This document shows positions 16,891 to 23,883 of a stretch of DNA of 30,902 bases, piece by piece. The number at the start of each line of letters is the position of its first letter. The first letter of the stretch is position 1. The stretch comes from an uncultured Collinsella sp. (GTDB lineage Bacteria > Actinomycetota > Coriobacteriia > Coriobacteriales > Coriobacteriaceae), in contig CAAELJ010000019.1 of NCBI GenBank assembly GCA_900756725.1, forward strand, positions 1 to 30,902, in the 5' to 3' direction. The translations under genes were made by a program, and so were the position numbers. Under the pieces are notes generated by a model that saw only the letters and a program-made list of their open reading frames with translations, did not search any database and was not told the origin of the DNA.

Positions 16891-17655
16891 TTACTGATAA
16901 TCGACGACGTCGATCCAGTTCTTCAGGAACTCATCGTTCACGTTGCGCTTACGAGCGAGCTCGGAAGCGGCGACGATGCTCGTCCACTGACGCACGACCT
17001 GCATGGGCATGTCGGCGCGGTCGCAGTAGAGCTCCAGGTAGGCCTCGGCCTGGTCCTTGCTGTTGAGGGCAAAGAGCAGGTAGGTGGTGGCAACGTCGGC
17101 AGCAGGGGAGCCCTGGGTAGCGTGTGCCCAGTCGCACACATAGAGCTGGCCGTCGTCGCCGACGATGACGTTGGAGGGGTTGAAGTCGCCGTGGCAGACC
17201 TTGAACTCCTTGGTCATGCCGTCCAGACGTTCCTGAAGGTTGTAGCGCGTGGTGGCATTGAGCTGATCAAGGCTGTCGATCATGCGGGCGAACTTGTCGC
17301 GCTGACGGTTGAGCAGCGGGGAGGTGTAGCCGTGGATCTCGATCTGGAGTTCGACGAACATCTCGAGGTACTCACCAAAGCGCTGCGGCTCGGCAGTCAT
17401 CTTCTCGGCAAGGGTGGTGCCCGGAACCTTCTCGGTCACGAGCGCCCAGCCGTTGGCGTTCTCGAGCTGGGAAACCTCGAGCGCCTTGGGGCTGCGGATG
17501 CCGCACTCATTGATGCGGGCAAGATTCAAAGCCTCGTTGAACACGTCGGAGACAGGCTTGGTCTCGTTAAAGACCTTGACGATCTTGTCGCCCAGGTCGT
17601 AAACGACCTTGTTGCCACGGCGGACGAGCTCGGTCTTGGAATCGGGTAGCAGCAT
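16891..17655 (-). CDS. APH-fold (aminoglycoside phosphotransferase-like) small-molecule kinase
   Basis: The 254-residue protein has the kinase-like fold of the APH/choline-kinase superfamily. Visible are a possible ATP-binding lysine (K27 in KIVKVF), the catalytic loop CHGDFNPSNVIV (H155, D157, N162), and the metal-binding Asp in VCDWAH (D175). Substrate cannot be deduced; known relatives phosphorylate aminoglycosides, choline, thiamine or sugars, and most unnamed members are not resistance enzymes. GAAAGGA lies 8 bases upstream of the ATG on this strand. It is 88 bases downstream of adhE, same strand, with a hairpin between them, so it may be transcribed by read-through from adhE. No separate promoter is clear. 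Confidence 0.8.
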   Translation of the reverse strand: MLLPDSKTELVRRGNKVVYDLGDKIVKVFNETKPVSDVFNEALNLARINECGIRSPKALEVSQLENANGWALVTEKVPGTTLAEKMTAEPQRFGEYLEMFVELQIEIHGYTSPLLNRQRDKFARMIDSLDQLNATTRYNLQERLDGMTKEFKVCHGDFNPSNVIVGDDGQLYVCDWAHATQGSPAADVATTYLLFALNSKDQAEAYLELYCDRADMPMQVVRQWTSIVAASELARKRNVNDEFLKNWIDVVDYQ

Positions 17656-17687
17656 GGTTGCATCCTTTCAACGATGCGATAGAAGCG

Positions 17688-17726
17688 ACGGCGGGGGTGT
17701 GTGAAACACCCGTGCACCCCCGCCGT
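17688..17726 (-). other. GC-rich hairpin between adhE and the kinase-like gene
   Basis: ACGGCGGGGGTG (17688-17699) and CACCCCCGCCGT (17715-17726) are perfectly complementary, with a 15-base loop. Read on the minus strand the hairpin is followed by CGCTTC, not a T-tract, so it is a poor intrinsic terminator. It may stabilise the adhE message or reduce read-through. Confidence 0.6.
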
Positions 17727-17743
17727 TAAAAACCGTGCTAAAA

Positions 17744-20392
17744 CTAGCAGACGGCGTAGTCCTGAGGCTCGCGGCCGTAGTAGGCGTCCAGGTAGAGCTC
17801 CTTGATCTCGCTCATGAGCGGGTAGCGCGGGTTGGCGCCAGTGCACTGGTCGTTGAATGCCTGCTCGGTCATCTCGTCGAGGGTGTCGAGGAAGTACTTC
17901 TCGTCAACGCCGTACTCAGCGATGGTGTGCTTGACACCGATGAAGTCGCAGAGCTCGGTGAGCTTGGTGATGAAGTTCTCGAAGACCTCACGGTCGTCCT
18001 TGCCGTCGATGCCGCAGTAACGAGCCATCTCGGCGTAGTTGTGCAGCGCGTTGGGGTAAGGATACTGAGAGAAGGTTCCCATCTTGACAGGAGCCTCGGC
18101 GGCGTTGTAACGCATGACACGGGTCAGGATGACTGCGTTTGCGAGGCCGTGGGGCAGATGGTGGAAAGCGCCGAGCTTGTGGGCCATGGAGTGGTTGAGG
18201 CCCAGGAAGGCGTTACCGAATGCCATACCGGCCATGCAGGATGCGTTGTGCATCTCCTCGCGAGCGTGCGGATCCTTGGCACCGTTGGTGAAGGAGCTCG
18301 GGAGGTTCTCGAAGACGAGCTTTGCGGCGCGCTCGGAGAGGCCCTTGGTGTAATCGGAAGCCATGATGGAGACGTAGGACTCGATGGCGTGGGTCATGAC
18401 GTCAATACCGGAAGCTGCGGTGAGGCCCTTCGGGGCGGTCATGCAGTTGTCAGCGTCGACGATTGCCATGTTGGGGAGCAGCGCGTAGTCGGCGAGCGGC
18501 CACTTGATGCCGGTCTCCTTGTCGGTGATGATGGCGAACGGCGTGCACTCGGAGCCAGTGCCCGAAGAGGTCGGGACGGCGACGAAGTAAGCCTTCTTGC
18601 CCATCTCGGGGAAGGTGAAGATACGCTTGCGGATGTCCATGAAGTCCATGGCCATGTCCTCGAAGTTCGCCTCGGGGTGCTCGTACATCATCCACATAAT
18701 CTTGCCGGCGTCCATTGCGGAACCGCCGCCAACGGCGATGATGACATCCGGCTCGAAGAGCGTCATCTGCTTGGCGCCGCGACGTGCGCACTGCAGGGAG
18801 GGATCGGGCTCAACGTCGTAGAAGCAGTCGTGAGCGATGCCCATCTCATCGAGCTTGGCCTCGATGGCACGCGTGTTGCCATTCTTGAAGAGGAACTGGT
18901 CGGTAACGATGAAGGCGCGCTTCTTGCCCATTACGGTGCCGAGCTCGTCGAGTGCGACGGGCGTGCAGCCCTTCTTGAAGTAGACCTTCTCGGGTGCGCG
19001 GAACCACAGCATGTTCTCGCGGCGCTCTGCCACGGTCTTGACGTTGATCAAGTGCTTCACCCCAACGTTCTCGGAGACGGAGTTGCCACCCCAGGAGCCG
19101 CAGCCCAGGGTTAGAGACGGCTTCATGCCGAAGTTGTAGAGGTCACCGATGCCGCCGTGCGAGGACGGGGTGTTGATGACGATGCGGCAGGCCTTCATGA
19201 CGTGCTGGAACTTAGCGATCTTCTCGCTCTGTGCCGGGTGCACGTAGAGAGAGGCGGTGTGGCCCGGGCCACCTGCGAGGACGAGGTGCTCTGCCTTGTC
19301 AACGGCCTCCTGGAAGTCCTTGGCGTGATACATAGCGAGGACCGGGGAGAGCTTCTCGTGGGAGAACTCTTCCTTCTCGGGATCGGTGGAGGTGACCTCG
19401 GCGATCAGGATCTTGGTCTTGGCGGGAACCTCGATGCCGGCGAGCTCGGCGATCTTGGCGGCAGCCATGCCGGGGATGCGGTGATCGAGAGCGCCGTTCT
19501 TGAACATGGCGGCACGCAGGGCCTCCATCTCGGCACCCTGCTTGACGAAGTAGCAGCCGCGCTTCTGGAACTCGGCCTTGACCTGGTCATAGATGGTGTC
19601 GATGACGGTCACGGACTGCTCGGAAGCGCAGATCATGCCGTTGTCGAAGGTCTTGGAGTGGATGATGGAGTTGACGGCGAGCTTGATGTCCGCGGTATCG
19701 TCGATGATGACCGGGGTGTTGCCGGCGCCGACGCCGAGTGCGGGCTTACCGGAGGAGTAAGCAGCCTTGACCATGCCCGGGCCACCGGTTGCGAGAATGA
19801 TGTCGACGTCGCGCATGACCATGTTGGTCAGCTCGATGGACGGCTTGTCGACCCAGCCGATGATGCCCTCAGGAGCACCGGCCTTGACAGCTGCGTCGAG
19901 AACGAGCTTGGCGGCGGCGATGGTGCACTTGGCGGCTGCCGGGTGCGGGGAGATGATGATGGCGTTACGGGTCTTCAGGCAGATGAGCGTCTTGAAGATG
20001 GCCGTGGAGGTCGGGTTGGTGGTCGGGATGACAGCGCCAACGATACCGATCGGCTCGGCGACCTTGGTGATGCCGTAAGCGTCGTCGCGCTCGATGACAC
20101 CGCAAGTCTTGGTGTTCTTGTAAGCGTTGTAGATGTACTCAGCGGCGTAGTGGTTCTTGATGACCTTGTCCTCGAGAACGCCACGGCCGGTCTCCTCGAT
20201 GGCGAGCTTGGCCAAAGGAATACGAGCCTTGTTGGCGGCCATAGCAGCCTCGTAGAAGATCTTGTCTACCTGCTCCTGAGTGTACTCAGCGAATTTAGCC
20301 TGGGCCTCACGCATAGATTTGAGTTTGGCCTCAAGCGCCTCCACGTTGTCCACGATGGCGGGAGTAGTGTTTTCCGGTGACTTTTTCACCAT
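17744..20392 (-). CDS. adhE: Bifunctional acetaldehyde-CoA/alcohol dehydrogenase
   Basis: AdhE reduces acetyl-CoA to ethanol in two NADH-dependent steps, restoring NAD+ in anaerobes; known homologues form spirosome filaments. The 882-residue protein has an N-terminal aldehyde dehydrogenase domain (about 1-440) with the catalytic cysteine in FDNGMICASEQS (Cys255), a linker, and a C-terminal iron alcohol dehydrogenase domain (about 455-880) with GGGSAMDAGK (556-564) and iron ligands D664, H668, H734 and H748, spaced as in Escherichia coli AdhE. AAGGAGA precedes the ATG by five bases. Codon use is strongly biased, suggesting high expression. Twin palindromes upstream suggest regulation. Confidence 0.98.
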   Translation of the reverse strand: MVKKSPENTTPAIVDNVEALEAKLKSMREAQAKFAEYTQEQVDKIFYEAAMAANKARIPLAKLAIEETGRGVLEDKVIKNHYAAEYIYNAYKNTKTCGVIERDDAYGITKVAEPIGIVGAVIPTTNPTSTAIFKTLICLKTRNAIIISPHPAAAKCTIAAAKLVLDAAVKAGAPEGIIGWVDKPSIELTNMVMRDVDIILATGGPGMVKAAYSSGKPALGVGAGNTPVIIDDTADIKLAVNSIIHSKTFDNGMICASEQSVTVIDTIYDQVKAEFQKRGCYFVKQGAEMEALRAAMFKNGALDHRIPGMAAAKIAELAGIEVPAKTKILIAEVTSTDPEKEEFSHEKLSPVLAMYHAKDFQEAVDKAEHLVLAGGPGHTASLYVHPAQSEKIAKFQHVMKACRIVINTPSSHGGIGDLYNFGMKPSLTLGCGSWGGNSVSENVGVKHLINVKTVAERRENMLWFRAPEKVYFKKGCTPVALDELGTVMGKKRAFIVTDQFLFKNGNTRAIEAKLDEMGIAHDCFYDVEPDPSLQCARRGAKQMTLFEPDVIIAVGGGSAMDAGKIMWMMYEHPEANFEDMAMDFMDIRKRIFTFPEMGKKAYFVAVPTSSGTGSECTPFAIITDKETGIKWPLADYALLPNMAIVDADNCMTAPKGLTAASGIDVMTHAIESYVSIMASDYTKGLSERAAKLVFENLPSSFTNGAKDPHAREEMHNASCMAGMAFGNAFLGLNHSMAHKLGAFHHLPHGLANAVILTRVMRYNAAEAPVKMGTFSQYPYPNALHNYAEMARYCGIDGKDDREVFENFITKLTELCDFIGVKHTIAEYGVDEKYFLDTLDEMTEQAFNDQCTGANPRYPLMSEIKELYLDAYYGREPQDYAVC

Positions 20393-20432
20393 TTGTGTCT
20401 CCTTGCGATCGGAGATTTACCCTACAAGATGC

Positions 20433-20441
20433 ATGATAGCA
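20433..20441 (-). promoter_or_regulatory. adhE promoter, extended -10
   Basis: On the minus strand the sequence is TGCTATCAT, the same nonamer as at rpsB and pyrH. No convincing -35 hexamer is visible at the normal spacing. The start site would be near 20426, giving a leader of about 34 bases. Confidence 0.65.
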
Positions 20442-20484
20442 AGAAATAATTCGGTGAACGGGCAGATTCCCGTAAAAGACAAAC

Positions 20485-20514
20485 TAAAACGCTTCAATCA
20501 AATGAACCGTTTCA
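20485..20514. promoter_or_regulatory. Two CG-centred palindromes upstream of adhE (putative LacI-family operators)
   Basis: TAAAACGCTTCA (20485-20496) and TGAACCGTTTCA (20503-20514) share the pattern TRAAMCGYTTCA and have centres 18 bp apart. The central CG with TGAA/TTCA flanks resembles operators of LacI/GalR-family regulators. They lie about 45-80 bp upstream of the adhE -10. The identity of the regulator is not known. Confidence 0.5.
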
Positions 20515-20545
20515 ACTAAATCTATCTGCCCTGCGCATCGCCCCG

Positions 20546-20596
20546 CTCATTGGGGACAGACTTAAATGAGTGCTTTCACTCATTTGGGACAGACAT
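20546..20596 (+). repeat. Left REP-like repeat of the transposase unit
   Basis: CTCATTGGGGACAGAC (20546-20561) and CTCATTTGGGACAGAC (20579-20594) are direct copies with a 33-bp period. Between and overlapping them is a perfect 9-bp hairpin, AAATGAGTG (20564-20572) with CACTCATTT (20577-20585), loop CTTT. The whole 51 bp is the inverted counterpart of 21543-21593, with about four mismatches. Confidence 0.88.
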
Positions 20597-20724
20597 CGAT
20601 TTGCCATTTTGCCGTTCTGGGCCTGTTATTGCCGCTCATTGGACATAAATAGGTTACAGGCTCAGCATTTCGCGTTGCGTCTCTCCTTTTAGGTGTTGCC
20701 TGTACAGTTTTGAAAGGAGAGGCT

Positions 20725-21501
20725 ATGCCCCGATGTGCCCGCGCCGTTTCTCTCACCGGCTATTACCACGTCTATGACCGCGGCAATTCTAAACAGATAA
20801 TTTTTGAAGATGACTCCGACCGCTATCGGTTCTTATCTGATATCTCGGACCGATTCGCTCGCCATGAAGTGGCGGTGTTGGCTTGGTGCCTTATGGACAA
20901 TCACTTCCATTTGATGGTTGATGATCCGTTTGACAATCTTTCAAAGGCAATGCAGTGCGCATTGACGGCGTATGCTAAGTATTTCAATGGGAAAACGGGG
21001 AGAACGGGGCATCTGTTTGACAATCGCTATTCGCGGGTCGCGGTTGAGTCGGACACGCAGGCAGTGCAGCTGCTCGACTATATTCATCTCAATCCCGTGA
21101 AGGGTGCGCTTGACTCGCTCGAGGCGTACCGCTGGTCAAGCTATAAGGCATATCAGCTGGGCTATGATCCCTTTGACATCTGTGATGCGGCCCCTATGCT
21201 CGATGTTGTCGGAGGCTCCCGTCGCTATTGCGAGCATCTCAAGAAAGTTGGCGGGCGCATCTGGTCAGTGGAGGTTCTTCCGCGCCGGCGGATCCCCGAT
21301 GAGGAGGCTCTTTCCGTTGCGCGCGAAGTCCTGCCGAGCATAGATCCTGCGCTGCTCAAGGCCCTGCCACGCCCCGAACGCGATGCCTGCCTGCTGAGGC
21401 TCAGGCGGGCACATCTCACGGTCAAGCAAATTGCCCGTATCACCGGTATCGGCGCCACAAGCGTGACCAAGGCTACTGCAAGCTGGAAGAATGCAGCGTG
21501 A
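20725..21501 (+). CDS. REP-associated tyrosine transposase (RAYT, Y1_Tnp family)
   Basis: The 258-residue protein starts with the RAYT pattern YYHVYDRGNSKQIIF (13-27), has the metal-binding HxH in WCLMDNHFHLMV (H60, H62), and a LLDYIHLNPVKG segment whose Tyr119 is the probable nucleophile. The C-terminal 90 residues are an extra domain ending in a helix-turn-helix-like LTVKQIARITGIGATSVTK. ATG 20725 follows AAAGGAGA (20713-20720). Codon use is less C-biased than in neighbouring genes, consistent with acquisition by transfer. All catalytic residues look intact, so it may be active. Confidence 0.9.
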   Translation: MPRCARAVSLTGYYHVYDRGNSKQIIFEDDSDRYRFLSDISDRFARHEVAVLAWCLMDNHFHLMVDDPFDNLSKAMQCALTAYAKYFNGKTGRTGHLFDNRYSRVAVESDTQAVQLLDYIHLNPVKGALDSLEAYRWSSYKAYQLGYDPFDICDAAPMLDVVGGSRRYCEHLKKVGGRIWSVEVLPRRRIPDEEALSVAREVLPSIDPALLKALPRPERDACLLRLRRAHLTVKQIARITGIGATSVTKATASWKNAA

Positions 21502-21542
21502 GATAGGGGCCGTAGCCGATCGGGACGCCGCATGCGTGCGTC

Positions 21543-21593
21543 ATGTCTGTCCCCAATGAGTGAAAACACTCATGCAAGTCTGTCCCCAATGAG
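21543..21593 (-). repeat. Right REP-like repeat of the transposase unit
   Basis: GTCTGTCCCCAATGAG occurs at 21545-21560 and 21578-21593 (33-bp period), with hairpin ATGAGTG (21556-21562) and CACTCAT (21567-21573), loop AAAA. It is the reverse complement of the left repeat with about four differences. A truncated third copy, CCCAATGAG, follows at 21596-21604. Confidence 0.88.
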
Positions 21594-21607
21594 TGCCCAA
21601 TGAGTGC

Positions 21608-21640
21608 AAAAAGGCGCCCTCCGTAGGGGAGAGCGCCTTT
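21608..21640 (-). terminator. Rho-independent terminator of rpmB
   Basis: AAAGGCGC (21610-21617) pairs with GCGCCTTT (21633-21640), extended by CTCC/GGAG after one mismatch. On the minus strand it ends in TTTTT. It lies about 70 bases past the rpmB stop and directly abuts the right REP-like repeat. Confidence 0.88.
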
Positions 21641-21708
21641 GGTAAGTTCTATGTGAACGCGAGGTCTTTGACCCGGAGAGTCCGAGGTACTTGTTGGTAA
21701 GACCTTAT

Positions 21709-21897
21709 TTAGGAGCGCGCAACCTTGCCGGACTTGAGGCAGGTGGAGCAAACGTTCATCTTGCGACGGTGACCATCGACGACGACGTAGACGCGCTGGA
21801 TGTTGGGGCGGAACTTACGGTTGGTGACGCGGTGAGAGTGGCTGATGGAGCGACCGGCAACGGGGTGCTTACCGCAAACTTCGCAAACTTTGGACAT
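21709..21897 (-). CDS. rpmB: 50S ribosomal protein L28
   Basis: The 62-residue protein is a full-length L28, ribosomal large-subunit protein: CEVCGKHPVAGRSISHSH at the N-terminus, then TNRKFRPNIQRV and CSTCLKSGKV. Two CxxC pairs (C5 and C8 region, and CSTC near residues 51-54) indicate the zinc-binding form. The start is the ATG at 21897, with AAGGAGGG six bases upstream on this strand; a longer in-frame reading has no site. It is a single-gene unit with its own promoter and terminator. Confidence 0.97.
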   Translation of the reverse strand: MSKVCEVCGKHPVAGRSISHSHRVTNRKFRPNIQRVYVVVDGHRRKMNVCSTCLKSGKVARS

Positions 21898-21951
21898 AAC
21901 TGACCCTCCTTGGGCGACAAACGAACATGTCGCGTTAACAAACAAGCCTGA

Positions 21952-21960
21952 ACTATAGCA
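21952..21960 (-). promoter_or_regulatory. rpmB promoter, extended -10
   Basis: On the minus strand TGCTATAGT matches an extended -10 (TGn then TATAGT). The -35 is weak. The start site would be near 21945, about 48 bases before the rpmB ATG. Confidence 0.6.
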
Positions 21961-22188
21961 CAGAAGCAGCTCCCTGTGCGTAATCTACACAGAGATATTT
22001 CTCTTTTGGCGATAGTGCCCACGCCACGGCCCTGGACGTAGATCCGATTTGCGTGCAGCAGAGGGGATTATGCCAGCTCGTGTGTGCGTTTTCAAGCTCG
22101 TCCCACAAATATATATAGGTTTATTGAGCATTGGGCTCCGTTTACGGAATGCTCTGTATTTATGCTCGCAATTCAGCTTGAGGTTGGC
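21961..22188. other. Gene-free stretch between rpmB and the pyr promoter
   Basis: No protein of convincing composition is seen here. It holds a hairpin, GAGCATT (22126-22132) with AATGCTC (22148-22154) and an inner CCG-TTTA-CGG, and an A/T-rich patch with TTTTCA (22089-22094), 17 bases, then TATATA (22112-22117), which could be an additional promoter reading toward pyrR. Confidence 0.4.
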
Positions 22189-22194
22189 TACACT
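22189..22194 (+). promoter_or_regulatory. Possible -10 of the pyr operon
   Basis: TACACT fits a minimal TAnnnT -10 and would start transcription near 22201, just before the hairpin-rich leader. No strong -35 is present, so this is tentative; the TTTTCA/TATATA pair at 22089-22117 is an alternative. Confidence 0.35.
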
Positions 22195-22211
22195 ATCCCT
22201 TGACCATTAAA

Positions 22212-22310
22212 GGGGTACGAGATACCCACATGGAATTACATAGCTGCCAAAGAGCAGCCCTTCCTGTGGGTGTCTGGTTCCGCTTTGAGCGGTCGGGCAT
22301 CTATTTTTTT
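22212..22310 (+). promoter_or_regulatory. pyr leader: transcription attenuator with competing hairpins
   Basis: Three helices compete. (a) GGGTA (22213-22217) with TACCC (22223-22227), loop CGAGA. (b) GATACCCACA (22221-22230) with TGTGGGTGTC (22265-22274), enclosing GGAA/TTCC and GCTGC-CAAAGA-GCAGC. (c) The terminator at 22269-22310. Helix b uses bases of both a and c, so a frees c and b blocks c. The hexaloop CAAAGA resembles the CNGNGA loop bound by PyrR in Bacillus. UMP-controlled termination before pyrR is the likely function; which helix PyrR binds is not settled. Confidence 0.72.
22269..22310 (+). terminator. Attenuator terminator upstream of pyrR
   Basis: GGTGTCTGG (22269-22277) pairs with TCGGGCATC (22293-22301), using wobbles, around an inner CCGCT-TTG-AGCGG hairpin, and is followed by TATTTTTTT. 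It lies 40 bases before the pyrR start and must be bypassed for expression of the operon. Confidence 0.85.
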
Positions 22311-22349
22311 GACTGTGTCAGCAGTCAAGACATGTGAGGAAGGAGATCG

Positions 22350-22934
22350 ATGGGCACGACTTCCCCCAAGGCGGTCATTATGGACGAGACCGCCGTCAAT
22401 CGAGCGATGACCCGCATCGCGCACGAGATTCTCGAGCGCAACGAGGGCTGTGAAGACCTCGCTCTGGTCGGCATCGTCACGCGCGGCGACCTTCTGGCAA
22501 AGAAGCTCGCCGAGGAGATCAAGGAGATCGAGGGCGTCGACGTTCCGCTCGGCAGTCTCGACATCAGCTTCTACCGCGATGACTACGCTACCAATTTCGC
22601 TCCCGCGATCCACGCCACCAACATTCCCTTCAGTGTCGACGGCAAGCGCGTCGTGCTGGTGGACGACATCCTGTACACGGGTCGTACCATCCGCGCCGCT
22701 CTGGACGCCGTCATGGATCTGGGCCGTCCGAGCCGTATTGAGCTGGCAGTCCTCGTTGACCGCGGCCACCGTGAGCTCCCTATCTCGCCGGACTTTGTCG
22801 GCAAGAACGTTCCCTCGTCGCACGAGGAGAACGTGCACCTATATATGAAGGAAGTCGACGGCCGTACCGCCGTCGAGATCAACGACGTCGCGCCGGGTTC
22901 CCACGTGGGCTCCGCGCCGCTGGGAGGTGAGTAG
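22350..22934 (+). CDS. pyrR: Bifunctional pyr operon regulator / uracil phosphoribosyltransferase
   Basis: PyrR binds pyr mRNA in a UMP-dependent way and usually has weak uracil phosphoribosyltransferase activity. The 194-residue protein has the PRPP-binding motif VVLVDDILYTGRT (101-113) and the family segments ALVGIVTRGDLLA (about 38-50), LDISFYRDDY (70-79) and VLVDRGHRELPI. It is slightly longer at the C-terminus than typical (about 180). GGAAGGAGA (22337-22345) precedes ATG 22350. Position directly after the attenuator and before pyrB matches a self-regulated pyr operon. Confidence 0.96.
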   Translation: MGTTSPKAVIMDETAVNRAMTRIAHEILERNEGCEDLALVGIVTRGDLLAKKLAEEIKEIEGVDVPLGSLDISFYRDDYATNFAPAIHATNIPFSVDGKRVVLVDDILYTGRTIRAALDAVMDLGRPSRIELAVLVDRGHRELPISPDFVGKNVPSSHEENVHLYMKEVDGRTAVEINDVAPGSHVGSAPLGGE

Positions 22935-22938
22935 TACC

Positions 22939-23883
22939 GTGGCGTTCAACCATAAGCACCTGATCGACATTACCGAGTACTCCGAAGAGGACATCAAGCT
23001 CATCCTCGAGACCGCCAAGGCGTTCTCCGAGGTCAACGAGCGTGCGATCAAGAAGGTCCCCACGCTCAAGGGTAAGACCATCGTCAATATGTTCAACGAG
23101 CCCTCGACGCGTACCCGCAGCTCTTTCGAACTCGCCGAGAAGCGTCTTTCGGCCGACAGCCTCAACTTTGGTGGCTCCTCGACCTCCACGGTCAAGGGCG
23201 AGAGCCTCGTTGACACCGTCGAGACCCTCAACGCCTATAAGATCGACTGCATCGTCGTGCGCGATAAGCACGCCGGCGCCCCCTACATCGTCACGCAGAA
23301 CTCGCCCGCAAGCGTCATCTGCGCCGGTGATGGCAAGCACAACCATCCCACGCAAGCCCTGCTCGACCTGTACACCATCTGGGAGCACAAGGGCGACTTC
23401 CACGGTCTGAAGGTCGCTGTCGTCGGCGATATCGCCCACTCCCGCGTGTGCGGCTCGCTGATCCCCGCCCTTAAGATCATGGGCTGCGAGACCTACGCCG
23501 TCGCCCCCGGCACGCTGCTGCCGCCGGCGCCCGAGGTCCTGGGCTGCGACCACGTGACGAGCGACCTCGATTCCGTCCTGCCCGAGCTGGACGTCGTCTA
23601 CATGCTGCGCGTGCAGCAGGAGCGCCTCGAAGGTGCCCCGTTCCCGACCATTCGCGAGTACCACAAGCTCTTCGGCCTGACCAAGGACCGCGAGAAGCTC
23701 ATGAAGCCCGATGCGATCATCTGCCACCCGGGCCCCATCAACCGCGGCGTCGAGTTCGACTCTTATATGGCCGACCACCCGCAACGCTCCGTCATCCTGG
23801 AGCAGGTCTACGCCGGTATCTGCGTGCGTATGGCTATCCTGTATCTGCTGCTTGGAGGTGCCGATAATGGCCTTGCTTCTTAA
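22939..23883 (+). CDS. pyrB: Aspartate carbamoyltransferase catalytic subunit
   Basis: PyrB condenses carbamoyl phosphate and aspartate, the second step of UMP synthesis. The 314-residue protein has the carbamoyl-phosphate loop EPSTRTRSSFE (54-64), the SSTSTVKGES loop, HNHPTQALLDL, and CHPGPINRGVE. GTG 22939 is favoured because GGGAGGTGA (22922-22930) lies eight bases upstream; GTG 22927 is in frame but overlaps that site. No pyrI regulatory subunit is present. The end overlaps pyrC by 17 bases. Confidence 0.96.
   Translation: MAFNHKHLIDITEYSEEDIKLILETAKAFSEVNERAIKKVPTLKGKTIVNMFNEPSTRTRSSFELAEKRLSADSLNFGGSSTSTVKGESLVDTVETLNAYKIDCIVVRDKHAGAPYIVTQNSPASVICAGDGKHNHPTQALLDLYTIWEHKGDFHGLKVAVVGDIAHSRVCGSLIPALKIMGCETYAVAPGTLLPPAPEVLGCDHVTSDLDSVLPELDVVYMLRVQQERLEGAPFPTIREYHKLFGLTKDREKLMKPDAIICHPGPINRGVEFDSYMADHPQRSVILEQVYAGICVRMAILYLLLGGADNGLAS

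Larger units (their letters stand above)
20546..21593 (+). mobile_element. REP-associated tyrosine transposase unit (REPtron-like)
   Basis: A Y1 transposase gene is flanked by two 51-bp REP-like sequences in inverted orientation, each holding a hairpin and two GGGACAGAC motifs. That is the usual layout of a RAYT gene with its cognate repeats. RAYTs are related to IS200/IS605 transposases but usually stay single-copy while mobilising the short repeats. The unit sits between the adhE control region and rpmB; no target-site duplication is expected or seen. Confidence 0.82.

Noticed and set aside
16891..17655. Calling the APH-fold gene an aminoglycoside-resistance determinant
   Set aside because: The catalytic loop is common to many metabolic kinases, and nothing in the sequence points to aminoglycoside binding.
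17735..20380. Two long plus-strand open frames (459 and 407 codons) opposite adhE
   Set aside because: Their composition is Val/Leu/Gly/Asp-rich with no recognisable motif. They are the expected mirror frames of a highly expressed gene with C/G-ending codons, and adhE on the minus strand is unambiguous.
20393..20545. A Rex operator upstream of adhE
   Set aside because: I looked for TTGTTAA-type half sites with inverted spacing and saw none that fit; the CG-centred palindromes fit a different family.
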